Assembly (NCBI RefSeq): GCF_002205895.1
Contig: NZ_NJDE01000016.1
Coordinates: 1-64,000, forward strand
Direction: 5' to 3'
Length of the DNA: 64,000 bases
Source of the DNA: Saccharibacillus sp. O23
GTDB taxonomy: Bacteria; Bacillota; Bacilli; Paenibacillales; Paenibacillaceae
The position numbers were made by a program, and so were the translations under genes. Numbering within the stretch: the first letter of the stretch is position 1; every line of letters starts with the position of its first letter. Below, in pieces: positions 9,243 through 18,530 of the stretch. Under the pieces are notes generated by a model, which had not been told where the DNA came from, searched no databases, and worked only from the letters and a program-made list of their open reading frames with translations.

Positions 9243-10274
9243 TCATACTTTGGTTTTCGCGAGCAGGTAAAGGAAATACGGCGCGCCGATCACGGCGACC
9301 ACGACGCCGGTCGGAATGTCCGTCGGCTGCAAGATCCAGCGTCCCAGCGTATCCGCGACCAGAACGAGCAGCGCGCCCGCAAGCGCGGAAACGGGCAGCA
9401 GAATCTGATGTTTCGGTCCCACGAGGCGGCGCCCCAAATGCGGGCCGATCAGGCCGACGAAGCCGATTCCGCCGCTGACCGCGACGCATGAGCCGGCCAA
9501 TCCGACGGCCGCCGCGAGCAGCAGCAGACGCTCGCGTTCGATCGCGGTTCCGAGTCCGGTCGCCGTCTGGTCGCCCATATTCAGCACGTTCATGACTTTG
9601 GCTTTGTAGAACACGAACGGCATGAACAGGATCAACCACGGCAGCAGCGCCACGACGAATTTCCAGCTGGTTCCCCAGATCCGTCCGGCCAACCAAGAAG
9701 CGACGAACTGGTACTCTTCCGGCCGCAGACGCAGCGTCAGCACGATCATGGCCGCGCTGATGCCGGCCGCTACCCCGATGCCGACAAGCAGCATGCGGGT
9801 AGGAATCAGGCCTTCGCCTTTTTTGTAAGACAGCACGTAGATCAGAACCGCCGTCGCTCCGGCCCCGATCAGCGCGAGAATCGGCAGCAGGAAGACCGAA
9901 CTGCTCACTTTGGACGAATAAAACGATACGTAAAGCATGACCATCAATCCCGCTCCCGCGTTGATGCCCAGAATGCCCGGATCGGCCAACGCGTTACGCG
10001 ACACTCCTTGCATCACGCAGCCCGACACGGCCAGTCCCGCCCCGATCAGAATCGAGATGACGATCCGCGGAAGGCGGAATTCGAACAAGATCAGATGCTG
10101 CTGATCGGTGCCTGCCCCGAACAAAGTTCGAATGACCTCGATCGGCGTCAAACGGATAAAGCCGGTATTCATGCTGATGATAAAAGCGACGATGATCAAT
10201 GCGACGAAGATCGCGATAATCAGGAGCCCGCGGCTGCGCTTGCGGCGCTCGGCCTGATGAATGATCGATTCCAT
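9243..10274 (-). CDS. FecCD-family iron-siderophore ABC permease (second)
   Basis: The 343-residue integral membrane protein has about nine to ten hydrophobic helices and the FecCD markers RLPRIVISILIGAGLAVSG and GMQ-like VMQGVSRNALADPGILGINAGA. FecCD permeases work as a pair to pass ferric siderophores across the membrane. The start codon (10274) overlaps the previous gene's end (stop at 10275) and has AAAGGAGGAG inside that gene, so the two are translationally coupled. No ATPase gene is adjacent. A shared ATPase encoded elsewhere is expected. Confidence 0.93.
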   Translation of the reverse strand: MESIIHQAERRKRSRGLLIIAIFVALIIVAFIISMNTGFIRLTPIEVIRTLFGAGTDQQHLILFEFRLPRIVISILIGAGLAVSGCVMQGVSRNALADPGILGINAGAGLMVMLYVSFYSSKVSSSVFLLPILALIGAGATAVLIYVLSYKKGEGLIPTRMLLVGIGVAAGISAAMIVLTLRLRPEEYQFVASWLAGRIWGTSWKFVVALLPWLILFMPFVFYKAKVMNVLNMGDQTATGLGTAIERERLLLLAAAVGLAGSCVAVSGGIGFVGLIGPHLGRRLVGPKHQILLPVSALAGALLVLVADTLGRWILQPTDIPTGVVVAVIGAPYFLYLLAKTKV

Positions 10275-11330
10275 TTACAGGCTCCTCCTTTCTTTGACCG
10301 CCAGATACAGGAAGAACGGCACCCCGATCAGCGAGACGAGCGCGCCGATCGGCGTTTCCTGCGGCGGATTGATCATGCGCGCGGCGAGATCCGCGAACAC
10401 GATCAACAGGCTGCCCAGCACCGCCGAACACGGAATGATCCAGCGATAATCGACGCCGACCAGTTTGCGCGTCAAATGCGGGATGATCAAGCCTACGAAA
10501 CCGACCGAACCGACGACCGATACGGCCGCTCCCGCCAGAACCAATACGATGAGCACGCCGAACAAACGGATCATTCCGGTTCGCTGGCCCAGCCCCGTCG
10601 CGATCTCGTCGCCGAGACTAAGCAGCGTGATCGAACGGGCCAGCGCGAAAGCGCACACGAGCGCGACGGCGACCGCCGGCAGAATAATCTGGATCTGAAG
10701 CCATTGGGTCCCGGCTACGCCGCCCGCGTACCAGAACGCCAGATCTTGTCCGACCTTGAAGTACAACGCTACCCCTTCGCTCAACGCCGTGAACAAAGCG
10801 CTGACCGCCGCGCCGGCAAGAACGAGGCGAATCGGCGTCAAGCCGCCTTTGGAACGCGAGCCGATGCCGTACACGATGCCGACGCCCATGCCGGCTCCGA
10901 GGAACGAATACAGCATCAGCCCGAGGAACGACAATCCCGGCGCTAAAGAGAAACACAACGCCAGCGCGAAACTCGCTCCGGCGTTCAAACCGAGCAGGCC
11001 CGTATCGGCGAGCGGGTTGCGGGTCATGCCCTGCATGATCGCGCCCGCGACGGCAAACGCCGCGCCTACGATAGCCGCCCCGATCACGCGAGGCATCCGC
11101 AGTTCGCGGATGATCTGATGTTCCGTCAGATCCGGGTTAAAATGAAACAGCGCGTTCCATACGTCGGGCAGCGCGATGTCTTTGGCGCCGACCGCGATGG
11201 CGAGCGCCATGCCGAACACGAGCAGAATCACCCCGCCGACCAGAATCAGCGAAGCCGCTATAGGCCGGGAACGGACTTTGACCTTGCGGATCGCCTGCTG
11301 CGGGTCTTCGGGCAAAGCGGACGTTTTCAT
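10275..11330 (-). CDS. FecCD-family iron-siderophore ABC permease (first)
   Basis: The 351-residue membrane protein has the FecCD signature RELRMPRVIGAAIVGAAFAV and AIMQGMTRNPLADTGLLGLNAG, followed by repeated hydrophobic helices and a final GVPFFLYL. It forms the translocation channel with the product of the next gene. ATG at 11330 is chosen because of the AAGGGGGA site about 11 bases upstream. The frame stays open up to 11612, but that stretch contains the promoter and Fur box and is not likely to be coding. Iron control is predicted from the Fur box at 11522-11536. Confidence 0.92.
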   Translation of the reverse strand: MKTSALPEDPQQAIRKVKVRSRPIAASLILVGGVILLVFGMALAIAVGAKDIALPDVWNALFHFNPDLTEHQIIRELRMPRVIGAAIVGAAFAVAGAIMQGMTRNPLADTGLLGLNAGASFALALCFSLAPGLSFLGLMLYSFLGAGMGVGIVYGIGSRSKGGLTPIRLVLAGAAVSALFTALSEGVALYFKVGQDLAFWYAGGVAGTQWLQIQIILPAVAVALVCAFALARSITLLSLGDEIATGLGQRTGMIRLFGVLIVLVLAGAAVSVVGSVGFVGLIIPHLTRKLVGVDYRWIIPCSAVLGSLLIVFADLAARMINPPQETPIGALVSLIGVPFFLYLAVKERRSL

Positions 11331-11521
11331 TGCTGCCGCGTCCCCCTTGTTTTCACTTGCGAATATTTCAAGGCAACCACCCTTTTCCGAATGCGCATCG
11401 GGACTTCGAGCACGGCCTTGGGTATGCGTTGAGCCGCATCCGGACCGCGGCTTCCCATCAAACCGCATGAGCATTCTCTCTTGATCTTCAGGCACGCGGC
11501 TTTCGTTCGATCCGGCGCTAT

Positions 11522-11571
11522 TGAGATTCATTATCAATGAACAGTATAGCAGGCGTGCAAAATTTCGTCCA
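11522..11571 (-). promoter_or_regulatory. Fur box and promoter of the permease operon
   Basis: On the minus strand TGGACG (11571-11566), a 17-base spacer and TATACT with an upstream TG (11548-11543) are followed by TGATAATGAATCTCA (11536-11522). The last element matches the 7-1-7 Fur consensus in 12 of 14 positions. The Fur site sits just past the expected start, as in the binding-protein promoter at 3307-3364, so the two halves are probably co-regulated. The rest of the gap 11331-11705 shows nothing clear. Confidence 0.7.
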
Positions 11572-11705
11572 TAGCAAAGGAATAAACCCGTGACATAAGT
11601 ACCTTTTTTCACTTTTTCGAGTAATTGACATTATTTTTCTTTGATTGTCGCTAACTAACTACTAAAATCAGTATTGTTGTTACATAATCGAGGAGGGGTT
11701 ACAGA

Positions 11706-12389
11706 ATGATGCAAAAAGGAAAGAAAAAGCTATTGATCGCGATGAGTGTTATGCTGCTGGTGGGGGCTCCGGCAACGTATGCGGCTTCTTCAACGATCGT
11801 TAAGGGGACAACGCTCGCTTATCATTATCTCGTAGGAAACGTTAAATCGACGAGTGCGGCTTCCAAAACGCTGCCGGTCGTCATTAACGGAAAAACGTAC
11901 CTACCGGTCGATATGATCAAAGAAGGCACAAAAGTCAACGTTACGGTCGACGAGAAATCGAAGACGGTTAGTTTCGGCGAAAAAAATGCGAAAGTTCCTC
12001 TTGAGAACGTAAAGCCTAAATACGAAGATTTCCATAATACAAAAGACGAGGCCTTTACGCAGATCGATAATCAGTCTTTCCCGCAAGTATTGGCTCGCAC
12101 TAATCCCTACGCGGGATTCGCAAGCATTTATTTCTCTCCTCAAGGAGCCTACCAGACGCTGCATCTGGAAGTTGCTGCAGTCGACGAGAAAGAACGCGTT
12201 GCCAGTTTCACCGTTTTTAATGCGGACACAAACGAAGAGTTAAGTTCTTTCCAACTGTCCACCAAAGACGGCATCCAATTTTTCGACACGAATATAACAG
12301 GGATCAAAAAGATTAAAGTTCAATCATATTATGAAACATCTGAACGGCCTAAAGCAGATTTGATTCTTCCGACTTCTTATTTCCGGTAA
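11706..12389 (+). CDS. Secreted protein with copper-amine-oxidase-N-like (stalk) domain
   Basis: The 227-residue product has a Sec signal peptide (about residues 1-26, ending near ATYAAS) and then a short VINGKTYLPVDMI segment. That segment resembles the beta-rich 'copper amine oxidase N-terminal' or stalk domain widespread in secreted Paenibacillus proteins. The remaining ~140 residues are not recognised. GAGGAGGGG precedes the ATG. The gene is noticeably richer in A+T and AAA/GAA codons than its neighbours, which may point to separate ancestry. Role unknown; probably released or cell-surface associated. Confidence 0.65.
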   Translation: MMQKGKKKLLIAMSVMLLVGAPATYAASSTIVKGTTLAYHYLVGNVKSTSAASKTLPVVINGKTYLPVDMIKEGTKVNVTVDEKSKTVSFGEKNAKVPLENVKPKYEDFHNTKDEAFTQIDNQSFPQVLARTNPYAGFASIYFSPQGAYQTLHLEVAAVDEKERVASFTVFNADTNEELSSFQLSTKDGIQFFDTNITGIKKIKVQSYYETSERPKADLILPTSYFR

Positions 12390-12457
12390 AAGTTTCGCCG
12401 TAACACTAATAATGTCTAGAGCACAATCATTATTATTTTATTCAGATTAAAATCAAC

Positions 12458-12499
12458 AAAAAACGACCTTCCCCAAATTTTGCGGGAAAGGTCGTTTTT
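12458..12499 (+). terminator. Terminator downstream of the secreted protein gene
   Basis: AAAAACGACCTT and AAGGTCGTTTTT arms enclose a C-rich/G-rich pair with one bulge. The flanking A- and T-tracts allow use on either strand. Confidence 0.75.
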
Positions 12500-12643
12500 A
12501 TTATAATGTAAACAATTACTTTATCGCTCTTCTTCTCTACTTCTATTATAATCCGATTTCCGGACGATTTACAGACTGTTTTCCGCCCCGGACAAGTCCT
12601 ATACTGGTAGACGCAGGTCAAAAAGGATAAGGGATGTGAGGAC

Positions 12644-13060
12644 ATGAACGACCGCGAACAGACGCTGGATCCGGGTCCGTTTTTCCACGGCACCAAAGCC
12701 GAACTGAAGATCGGGGATCTGCTCGAACCTTTGTATCTGTCCAATTATCAGGATAAAAAATCGAACTATATTTATTTTACCGGCACGCTGAACGCGGCGA
12801 AATGGGGAGCCGAATTGGCAAGATCCGATTCCAAGGAAAGAATCTATGTCGTCGAGCCGCTGGGCGAATTCGAGAACGATCCGAACTTGACGGACAAGCG
12901 GTTCCCCGGAAATCCGACCCGTTCTTACCGTTCCGCCTCTCCTTTGAAGATCGTGGCGGAATTAGGCGCTTGGGAACGGCATTCCGACGCGGAAATCGAT
13001 CATATGCTGCAGTCTTTGGACGCACTGAAAAAAGAAGGCAAAAACGTAATCTACGATTAA
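12644..13060 (+). CDS. arr: Rifampin ADP-ribosyltransferase
   Basis: The 138-residue enzyme matches the Arr family over its whole length: PFFHGTKAELKIGDLLEP at the N terminus, YIYFTGTLNAAKWGAELA, RIYVVEPLGEFENDPNLTDK, and FPGNPTRSYRS. Arr transfers ADP-ribose from NAD+ to the 23-hydroxyl of rifamycins, which inactivates them. ATG at 12644 is preceded by GTGAGGAC. No mobile element is adjacent, so it is probably part of the chromosomal core of this strain, as in many soil Firmicutes and actinobacteria. It is followed by a short A/T-flanked hairpin (13063-13078) that may stop transcription. Confidence 0.93.
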   Translation: MNDREQTLDPGPFFHGTKAELKIGDLLEPLYLSNYQDKKSNYIYFTGTLNAAKWGAELARSDSKERIYVVEPLGEFENDPNLTDKRFPGNPTRSYRSASPLKIVAELGAWERHSDAEIDHMLQSLDALKKEGKNVIYD

Positions 13061-13224
13061 AAGCCTGTGGCTTTTTATACTTATTTGGATTTTTATGCTA
13101 TTCCCCGTCTATATTGTCTGCAATATGATTGGCCCCTGTAAACCGTGGGTAATGTAAGGTATCGATAGCTCGATATCTAGTTATTTACCTACAGTCGATT
13201 CAGCAATTAAGGGGGGCCTACAAC

Positions 13225-13416
13225 ATGCCGGTTCAAGAAATCAAAAAGGCCGTATCCAATGAAGAATTGCTGCGCTTGCATCTGATCAGCGGCGAATTTT
13301 ATACCGGAATTTGCCATCCTGATTCGAACGACACGCACTTCTTTGTCATTAACACGTCGGATCGTTCCCTTACGCTCCCTTACTGGGCGGTCAAGCGATT
13401 CGAGCGCATGCACTAA
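13225..13416 (+). CDS. Small conserved-looking protein, function unknown
   Basis: The 63-residue protein (MPVQEIKKAV...) has an AAGGGGGG ribosome site, a proper ATG and a strong terminator, so it is likely expressed. It has one short helix and then alternating hydrophobic strands (FYTGIC, HFFVIN, LTLPYWAVKRF), a pattern compatible with a small beta-barrel. No signal peptide or transmembrane segment is present. I do not recognise the family. An Sm/SH3-like fold is only a guess from the strand pattern. Confidence 0.65.
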   Translation: MPVQEIKKAVSNEELLRLHLISGEFYTGICHPDSNDTHFFVINTSDRSLTLPYWAVKRFERMH

Positions 13417-13437
13417 CCGAACCTTCATACAACTTCC

Positions 13438-13473
13438 GACTCCGTCAAGCCGACTCGGCCGACGGAGTTTTTT
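13438..13473 (+). terminator. Terminator of the small-protein gene
   Basis: GACTCCGTC pairs with GACGGAGTT, followed by a run of six T, about 22 bases after the stop codon. Confidence 0.85.
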
Positions 13474-13627
13474 GCGCGTGCTTTTCTGCTTTTTTCTTTT
13501 CCTCCGCTAAAGGTTTTTTCAAAGAAATATGCACGTTTCCCTGCTCTCTTCCGATATACCGTTATAGAGCGCGAAAACCTCTGGTTTTATTCGAAAAGCA
13601 AAACCGGAATCCCTAAGGAGGATACGT

Positions 13628-15754
13628 ATGTCGACGAAATTGTTATATCCGTTTACTTTCATCTTGGAACGACTCAAATACGCTCAGAAGTTTCTGCTGA
13701 TCAGCGTATTGTTCGTCATTCCGATCGCGCTCCTGTTCGGTTCTTGGTTCTCCAACACCCAAGCGAAGATCGCGTTCACGCAATCGGAAGATCAAGGGCT
13801 TGCCCAGATCGAAAAGGCTTTACCTTTTATGCTGTCCTTGCAGCAGCATCGCGGGCAAGCCAATGCTTATCTGAACGGAGGCGGAGCCGACAGCGAGAAC
13901 AAATTGAAAGACGCTTCCGCCAAGACCGACGAGAACGCGGCCGTGATGACTCGGTCGATTCAAGAATCAGGATTGGCCGAATCCTTGTCCGAGTGGCAGC
14001 AGATCTCTGCGGACTGGCAAAAGCTAAAAGAAGAAACGCCCTCGCTGACGGCGGCCGAGAGCTTCGAGCGCCATAGCGACCTGATCGGCCTGACTCTGGA
14101 TCTGATCACGCAGATCGCCGACGATTCGTCGTTGTCGCTGGATTCCGAATTGGATTCTTATTATTTGATGAACAGCGTCATTGATCAGATTCCGAGATTG
14201 ATCGAAGATACGGCGCAAATTCGCGGAATCGGGAACGGAATATTGACCAAACGCGAAGCCGATGCGGACCTGATGACCGACGTAAAAATAAAGATTGCCC
14301 GCATCGGAGACGAATCCAAGAAATTGAACCAACTGCTCGAACATTACGCCAAAGTTCAGCCGAAAGCGGAAGCCGCCCAAATCGGCGGCGCCGATCAAAC
14401 GGCCCTCAAAGCGATCGAAGACTTTTTGACGGTGACCCGGCAGCAGCTTTTGGAAGATCCGGCGCTGTCTTCGGAACCGGCAGCTTTCTTCCAAGCCGGA
14501 ACGTCCACGATCGATTCGACTTATGCCTTTTTCCAGAAAGCTTCCGGAGCTTTGCACACGTTGTTCGAGCAGCGCCTCGACAAGTTCGAGGGCGAACGCA
14601 ATCTCGTTATAGGCATATTGGCCGTTACTCTGCTTCTGATCTTGCTGTTCTATATCGCGTTTTACCGCAGCGTTCATAATGCGGTACGGCTCTTGAGCGA
14701 ACGTTCGGCCGCTATGGCGGCAGGCGATCTGTCGCAGCCGATCGCGCTCAACACTCGCGACGAACTCGGTCAGGTCGGCGATTCGTTCAATCGCATGATC
14801 GACGCGTTGAACAAGACGCTGACCGTCGCGCAAGAAGCCTCGGAGCGTTCGGCTGCCTCGTCGGGACAGCTTAGCGAAGTCGCCCGCGAATCTTCGCTGG
14901 CCATGCGGCAGGTCGCCGGCGCGGTCCAAACGGTGGCGGAAGGCTCCGAGACGCAGCGGCGCATGACCGAAGATACGGCGCTTGCCATGAACGAGATGGC
15001 GATCGGCATCTCCCGGATCGCCGAATCTTCCGCTTCGGTCGCCGAATCGGCGACCGAGACCACGCAGCGGGCGGAAGCGGGAGATCGCGAATTGTCGGCA
15101 GCCGTCCATCAGATGCGAAGCATTCGCGAATCGGTCAATCGATCGACCGGCAGCGTCACGCGGCTGGACGCGCATTCGCAGCAGATCGACGAGATCGTCG
15201 CTTCGATCAAAGCGATCGCCCGGCAGACTCAACTGCTGTCGCTCAACGCCAATATCGAAGCGGCGCGAGCCGGCGAACACGGCCGAGGATTCGCCGTCGT
15301 CGCGTCCGAAGTCGGCAAATTGGCCGAGCAAACGCAAGCTTCCGTAGAAACGATCTCTTTGCGAATCGGCGATATTCGCGGCTTGATCGGCGAGACGGTC
15401 GAATTGATGCGGCGGACGGACTCGGAGACGGAAGAAGGCTTGGCCTTTATCGATCGCGCCAGCCATGCGATCGGCGCGATCAGCCAATCCGCCCGAATCG
15501 TCAACGATCAAGTGCAGGACATTTCGGCCGCTTCGCAGCAGATTTCCGCGGGCGTGGAAGAAGTCACGGCTTCCGTCTCCGAAGTTGCGCGAGTCGCGCT
15601 TCATTCCGCGGAAGAATCCCAAGCCATGGCGGCGGCAGCCGAGCAGCAATTGGCCGCGCTCGAAGAGATCGGAGCCGCGTCGCAGGATCTCAGCGGCATG
15701 GCCGGCGGACTGCAAGACGATCTGAGCTTCTTCAAACTGACGGCCGAACAATAA
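13628..15754 (+). CDS. Methyl-accepting chemotaxis protein
   Basis: The 708-residue chemoreceptor has a first membrane helix (about residues 19-41), then a roughly 280-residue outside sensor that is all helical. A second helix (about 325-345), a HAMP domain and a long cytoplasmic coiled coil follow. The highly conserved hairpin tip is visible near residues 540-560 ([28 protein letters not shown]). The sensor begins with [19 protein letters not shown], similar to helical-bundle sensors of the NIT type; the ligand is unknown. It should signal through CheW/CheA encoded elsewhere. Monocistronic, with AAGGAGGA before the ATG. Confidence 0.95.
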   Translation: MSTKLLYPFTFILERLKYAQKFLLISVLFVIPIALLFGSWFSNTQAKIAFTQSEDQGLAQIEKALPFMLSLQQHRGQANAYLNGGGADSENKLKDASAKTDENAAVMTRSIQESGLAESLSEWQQISADWQKLKEETPSLTAAESFERHSDLIGLTLDLITQIADDSSLSLDSELDSYYLMNSVIDQIPRLIEDTAQIRGIGNGILTKREADADLMTDVKIKIARIGDESKKLNQLLEHYAKVQPKAEAAQIGGADQTALKAIEDFLTVTRQQLLEDPALSSEPAAFFQAGTSTIDSTYAFFQKASGALHTLFEQRLDKFEGERNLVIGILAVTLLLILLFYIAFYRSVHNAVRLLSERSAAMAAGDLSQPIALNTRDELGQVGDSFNRMIDALNKTLTVAQEASERSAASSGQLSEVARESSLAMRQVAGAVQTVAEGSETQRRMTEDTALAMNEMAIGISRIAESSASVAESATETTQRAEAGDRELSAAVHQMRSIRESVNRSTGSVTRLDAHSQQIDEIVASIKAIARQTQLLSLNANIEAARAGEHGRGFAVVASEVGKLAEQTQASVETISLRIGDIRGLIGETVELMRRTDSETEEGLAFIDRASHAIGAISQSARIVNDQVQDISAASQQISAGVEEVTASVSEVARVALHSAEESQAMAAAAEQQLAALEEIGAASQDLSGMAGGLQDDLSFFKLTAEQ

Positions 15755-15763
15755 CGTTCCGCC

Positions 15764-15816
15764 GAAACAGGACTCCGTTTTCTCGGCTTCAAGCCGGGAG
15801 CGGAGTCCTGTTTTTT
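15764..15816 (+). terminator. Terminator of the chemoreceptor gene
   Basis: AAACAGGACTCCG pairs with CGGAGTCCTGTTT around a 19-base loop that itself contains a small stem. A run of six T follows. Confidence 0.9.
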
Positions 15817-15904
15817 CGCCCGAAACGGAAATGGTTAATGGATGCTAGAGGCAGCCCGGACGACGAAAGGCCTGCCGATCCGTATACCGAAAGAAGGAAT
15901 GGTT

Positions 15905-16501
15905 ATGATCCCGCACTCCGATCGGAGCCGCCGCTCGCTGGAACTTCATACCGTTTCCGAGTGGAGCGAATCGTTATGGGCGCGCATCTGTCCCGTTTAC
16001 GAAGCTTCTTTTCCCGAACATATTCGCAAACCGGAACGCATCGTTCGCAACATGATGACGAAAATGGACGCTTTCCTGCACGAAGGCACTCTGGACGCGG
16101 CGACCTGCTCGATGGCCTTGACCGGACTCAGCGCCGACTCGCGTCTGCTGATCATCGATTATCTGGCGGTGCTGCCGGCTTTCCGAGGTCGGGGCGCAGG
16201 CCGGGAAACGGTTCGCGCGATTGCCGATTGGGCCGTGCGGACGTACGGCGTTCAAGGACTGCTGATCGAAGCGGAAGCCGACGACAGCGAGATCGGACGC
16301 GGCCGAACGAGATTCTGGCAAAGCTGCGGCTTCGAAGCGACGGAATACGTCCATTCGTATATCTGGGTGCCCGAAAAATACCGCGCCATGCTGCTGGATC
16401 TCCAGCCCGAATCGACGCCGGCCGATCGCAAGCTGCCGCGCGACGGCAGACGGTTGTTCGACGATATCGAAGCGTTTCATAAAGCGAGTTTCGCCCGATG
16501 A
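15905..16501 (+). CDS. GNAT-family N-acetyltransferase
   Basis: The 198-residue product has the GNAT core: a beta-strand LLIIDYLAVLPAFRGRGAGRETVRA with the acetyl-CoA pyrophosphate-binding R-G-x-G-A/G motif (FRGRGAGRE). A later strand QGLLIEAE and FWQSCGFEATEYV complete the fold. It transfers an acyl group from acyl-CoA to an amine; the substrate is unknown. ATG at 15905 is preferred because GAAGGA lies 7 bases upstream. Starts at 15899 (too close to the site) and 15842 (no site) are possible. It converges on the FIST-GGDEF gene, with a shared terminator between. Confidence 0.82.
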   Translation: MIPHSDRSRRSLELHTVSEWSESLWARICPVYEASFPEHIRKPERIVRNMMTKMDAFLHEGTLDAATCSMALTGLSADSRLLIIDYLAVLPAFRGRGAGRETVRAIADWAVRTYGVQGLLIEAEADDSEIGRGRTRFWQSCGFEATEYVHSYIWVPEKYRAMLLDLQPESTPADRKLPRDGRRLFDDIEAFHKASFAR

Positions 16502-16518
16502 ACGAAGTCCCGAACGAC

Positions 16519-16570
16519 GAAAAACGTCTCGCTCTTTCCCTGTTCCGAGGGATCGAGCCGAGACGTTTTC
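16519..16570. terminator. Shared terminator between acetyltransferase and FIST-GGDEF genes
   Basis: AAAACGTCTCG and CGAGACGTTTT arms flank a structured loop. The A and T ends serve both converging genes. Confidence 0.8.
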
Positions 16571-16591
16571 GGCTTTGTCGGTCACGGGCTG

Positions 16592-18355
16592 TCAGCTGCG
16601 GAACGATACCACGCGGTTACGCCCGCCGTGTTTCGCCGCATATAAAGCCTCGTCCGCCCGCTTGAAGATTCGACGCGTCTCTTCGCCCGGCATCGCCGAG
16701 GTGACGCCGAAACTTGCGGTCACGCGCTCGATGTCGCCGAAGTCTCCCGACTCCAGGTCCCGGCGAATCCGTTCCGCGATCCGAACCGCTTCGTCCGATC
16801 CGATGCCGGGCAGGATCAGCAAAAATTCTTCGCCGCCCCAGCGGCCCGCGGCTTCCCGTCCGTCCGCATGGCGGCGCAGGATTTTTGCGGTCTGCTGAAG
16901 CACCTCGTCCCCGGCCAGATGGCCGTAGGTATCGTTGATCGCTTTGAAGCGGTCCACGTCCAACAAAATGACGGATAAGCAATCGCCTTCTTCCATTTCG
17001 CCGATCCGCTGCCGGAGCAATTTATCCATCTGGCCGCGATTGAACAGCCCGGTTAAACTATCGGTCTGCATGATCTCCCGCAGCTCCGCGTTAGCCTGCT
17101 CCAACTCGCCGACGACCACGCCGATAAAACGGGCCAGCCGGCTGGTCATCTCCATTTGTTTGGTTTCCGTTTCCGGCAGCGCAAGCGATTTTTCGTCGGA
17201 CTGCGTTATGTTCGGCGGCGATGCGCCTTCGCGCATGCCTACGGCAACCATCGTCGCGTTATGCAGCTGCAGGTTGTCGCCTTGCCCGTAAAATTCGCCG
17301 TACGTGTACAGTCCCGAAGACGAAGCGAATTTCTGGAAAGCCGCCGTTTCCCTGTCGGCGGCTTCCTGAAGATAAATTCGTCGACAGTAACAAGAGAACA
17401 GCAGCAGTCCTTCCGGACGAAAATCGCCCATTTTCCGTTCGATATCCGAAGTTTCGATCACGATGTGTTTCGGATTGCCGTAAGACAAACGGACTTCTTC
17501 GCCGACCCTTACGTCCGCGACGAGTCTTAGGCTCCCGTCGGGTTCGCGCAGGATCGGAACTCTCGCCAACAGGCTGCCTTGACGATCGACCATCAGCGGA
17601 AACTCGAGCATATGCTCGAAAAACCGTTCGGTACCGCAGATGCCCAAATATTTCTCGTACACGTCCGCCGCCGGGATTCCGTCCAACGTGCGAATCAAAG
17701 TCGGGTCCCCGATCTCGGTAATGGTCATGCCTCGGCTAAGCGGTTCCCAGCCCAAATACGGATGGACTCGGATCTCGAGTTCGCTCCCCCGAAAAGCGAT
17801 AATCGCCGCCCCGTCCCGGTACACCGTCCCGTTCGCGAATACCCAAGCCTGCTCGGCGTTATGGTAAGCCGCCGCTCCCGCTCCGAACAACGGCGCGTCT
17901 CCGAACTTGCCCTGCAGACCGCCGAGCAGTCCCGCCGCGTTCATTCTGCCGGTCGTCGCGTAGAGCAGCAGACCTTTGATCGGCATAAGACTTCCGTCCG
18001 CCAGTAGTTCTTCGGCCAGACGAAGTCCGACCGACTCTTCTTCTCCGCGACGACAAGCGCAGGCATGCATGACCGCATCGGCTTGTCGGAAAAAAGAGAA
18101 AACCGCGACGGTACGATGCTGGATCACGCCGCCTTCGTGAATTTCGCCTGCCGTGGTGACTCCGACGACGACCGCTTGCGGAAAGCTCGCCGAAATCCGT
18201 TCATGAAGACCCGGTACTTCCGAAGGCTCCAGATCGGACGCGAAGAATTGTATCAAAATCGAACGGCTTAGCGCCGCTTGACGGTGCAGTTCGGCATCTT
18301 CCAGGCAAGAGTCGATTTCCTGCAAGCTGCCGAGATTAAACGAACGTTGAAACAT
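16592..18355 (-). CDS. FIST-domain sensor fused to GGDEF diguanylate cyclase
   Basis: The 587-residue soluble protein starts with FIST N and FIST C domains (about 30-390; VVGVTTAGEIHEGGV and CYCRRIYLQEAADRE are typical). A short coiled coil leads to a GGDEF domain (about 420-585). The active-site loop is RWGGEEF (505-511), with DVDRFKAINDTYGHLAGDE upstream, so cyclic di-GMP synthesis is expected. An RxxD (inhibitory-site-like) motif is present but lies 8, not 5, residues before GGEEF, so product inhibition is doubtful. FIST domains are thought to bind small ligands such as amino acids. There is no membrane segment. A terminator lies between this gene and the HPr-like gene. Confidence 0.92.
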   Translation of the reverse strand: MFQRSFNLGSLQEIDSCLEDAELHRQAALSRSILIQFFASDLEPSEVPGLHERISASFPQAVVVGVTTAGEIHEGGVIQHRTVAVFSFFRQADAVMHACACRRGEEESVGLRLAEELLADGSLMPIKGLLLYATTGRMNAAGLLGGLQGKFGDAPLFGAGAAAYHNAEQAWVFANGTVYRDGAAIIAFRGSELEIRVHPYLGWEPLSRGMTITEIGDPTLIRTLDGIPAADVYEKYLGICGTERFFEHMLEFPLMVDRQGSLLARVPILREPDGSLRLVADVRVGEEVRLSYGNPKHIVIETSDIERKMGDFRPEGLLLFSCYCRRIYLQEAADRETAAFQKFASSSGLYTYGEFYGQGDNLQLHNATMVAVGMREGASPPNITQSDEKSLALPETETKQMEMTSRLARFIGVVVGELEQANAELREIMQTDSLTGLFNRGQMDKLLRQRIGEMEEGDCLSVILLDVDRFKAINDTYGHLAGDEVLQQTAKILRRHADGREAAGRWGGEEFLLILPGIGSDEAVRIAERIRRDLESGDFGDIERVTASFGVTSAMPGEETRRIFKRADEALYAAKHGGRNRVVSFRS

Positions 18356-18453
18356 CGTGAATCGACCCCTTTCCCGGCCCGTTCGCCCGTGCGCCTCCTG
18401 CCTCTGCTACCCAATATCGGCATTCGCCGAAAAAGAATGAAGAAACCGCGCAA

Positions 18454-18487
18454 AGAAGCCCATCGCTCTCGAAGGAGGATGGGCTTC
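18454..18487 (-). terminator. Terminator between HPr-like and FIST-GGDEF genes
   Basis: GAAGCCCATC and GATGGGCTTC pair perfectly. On the minus strand TTT follows. It should end most HPr-like transcripts before the FIST-GGDEF gene. Confidence 0.65.
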
Positions 18488-18530
18488 GGCCTGACGGTCT
18501 CCTATGATCGTTCGATCGTTTTTCGATCGT

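Noticed and set aside
11331-11612. N-terminal extension of the first FecCD permease
   Set aside because: The stretch contains a promoter and Fur box. The predicted residues do not resemble FecCD, while ATG 11330 has a ribosome site.
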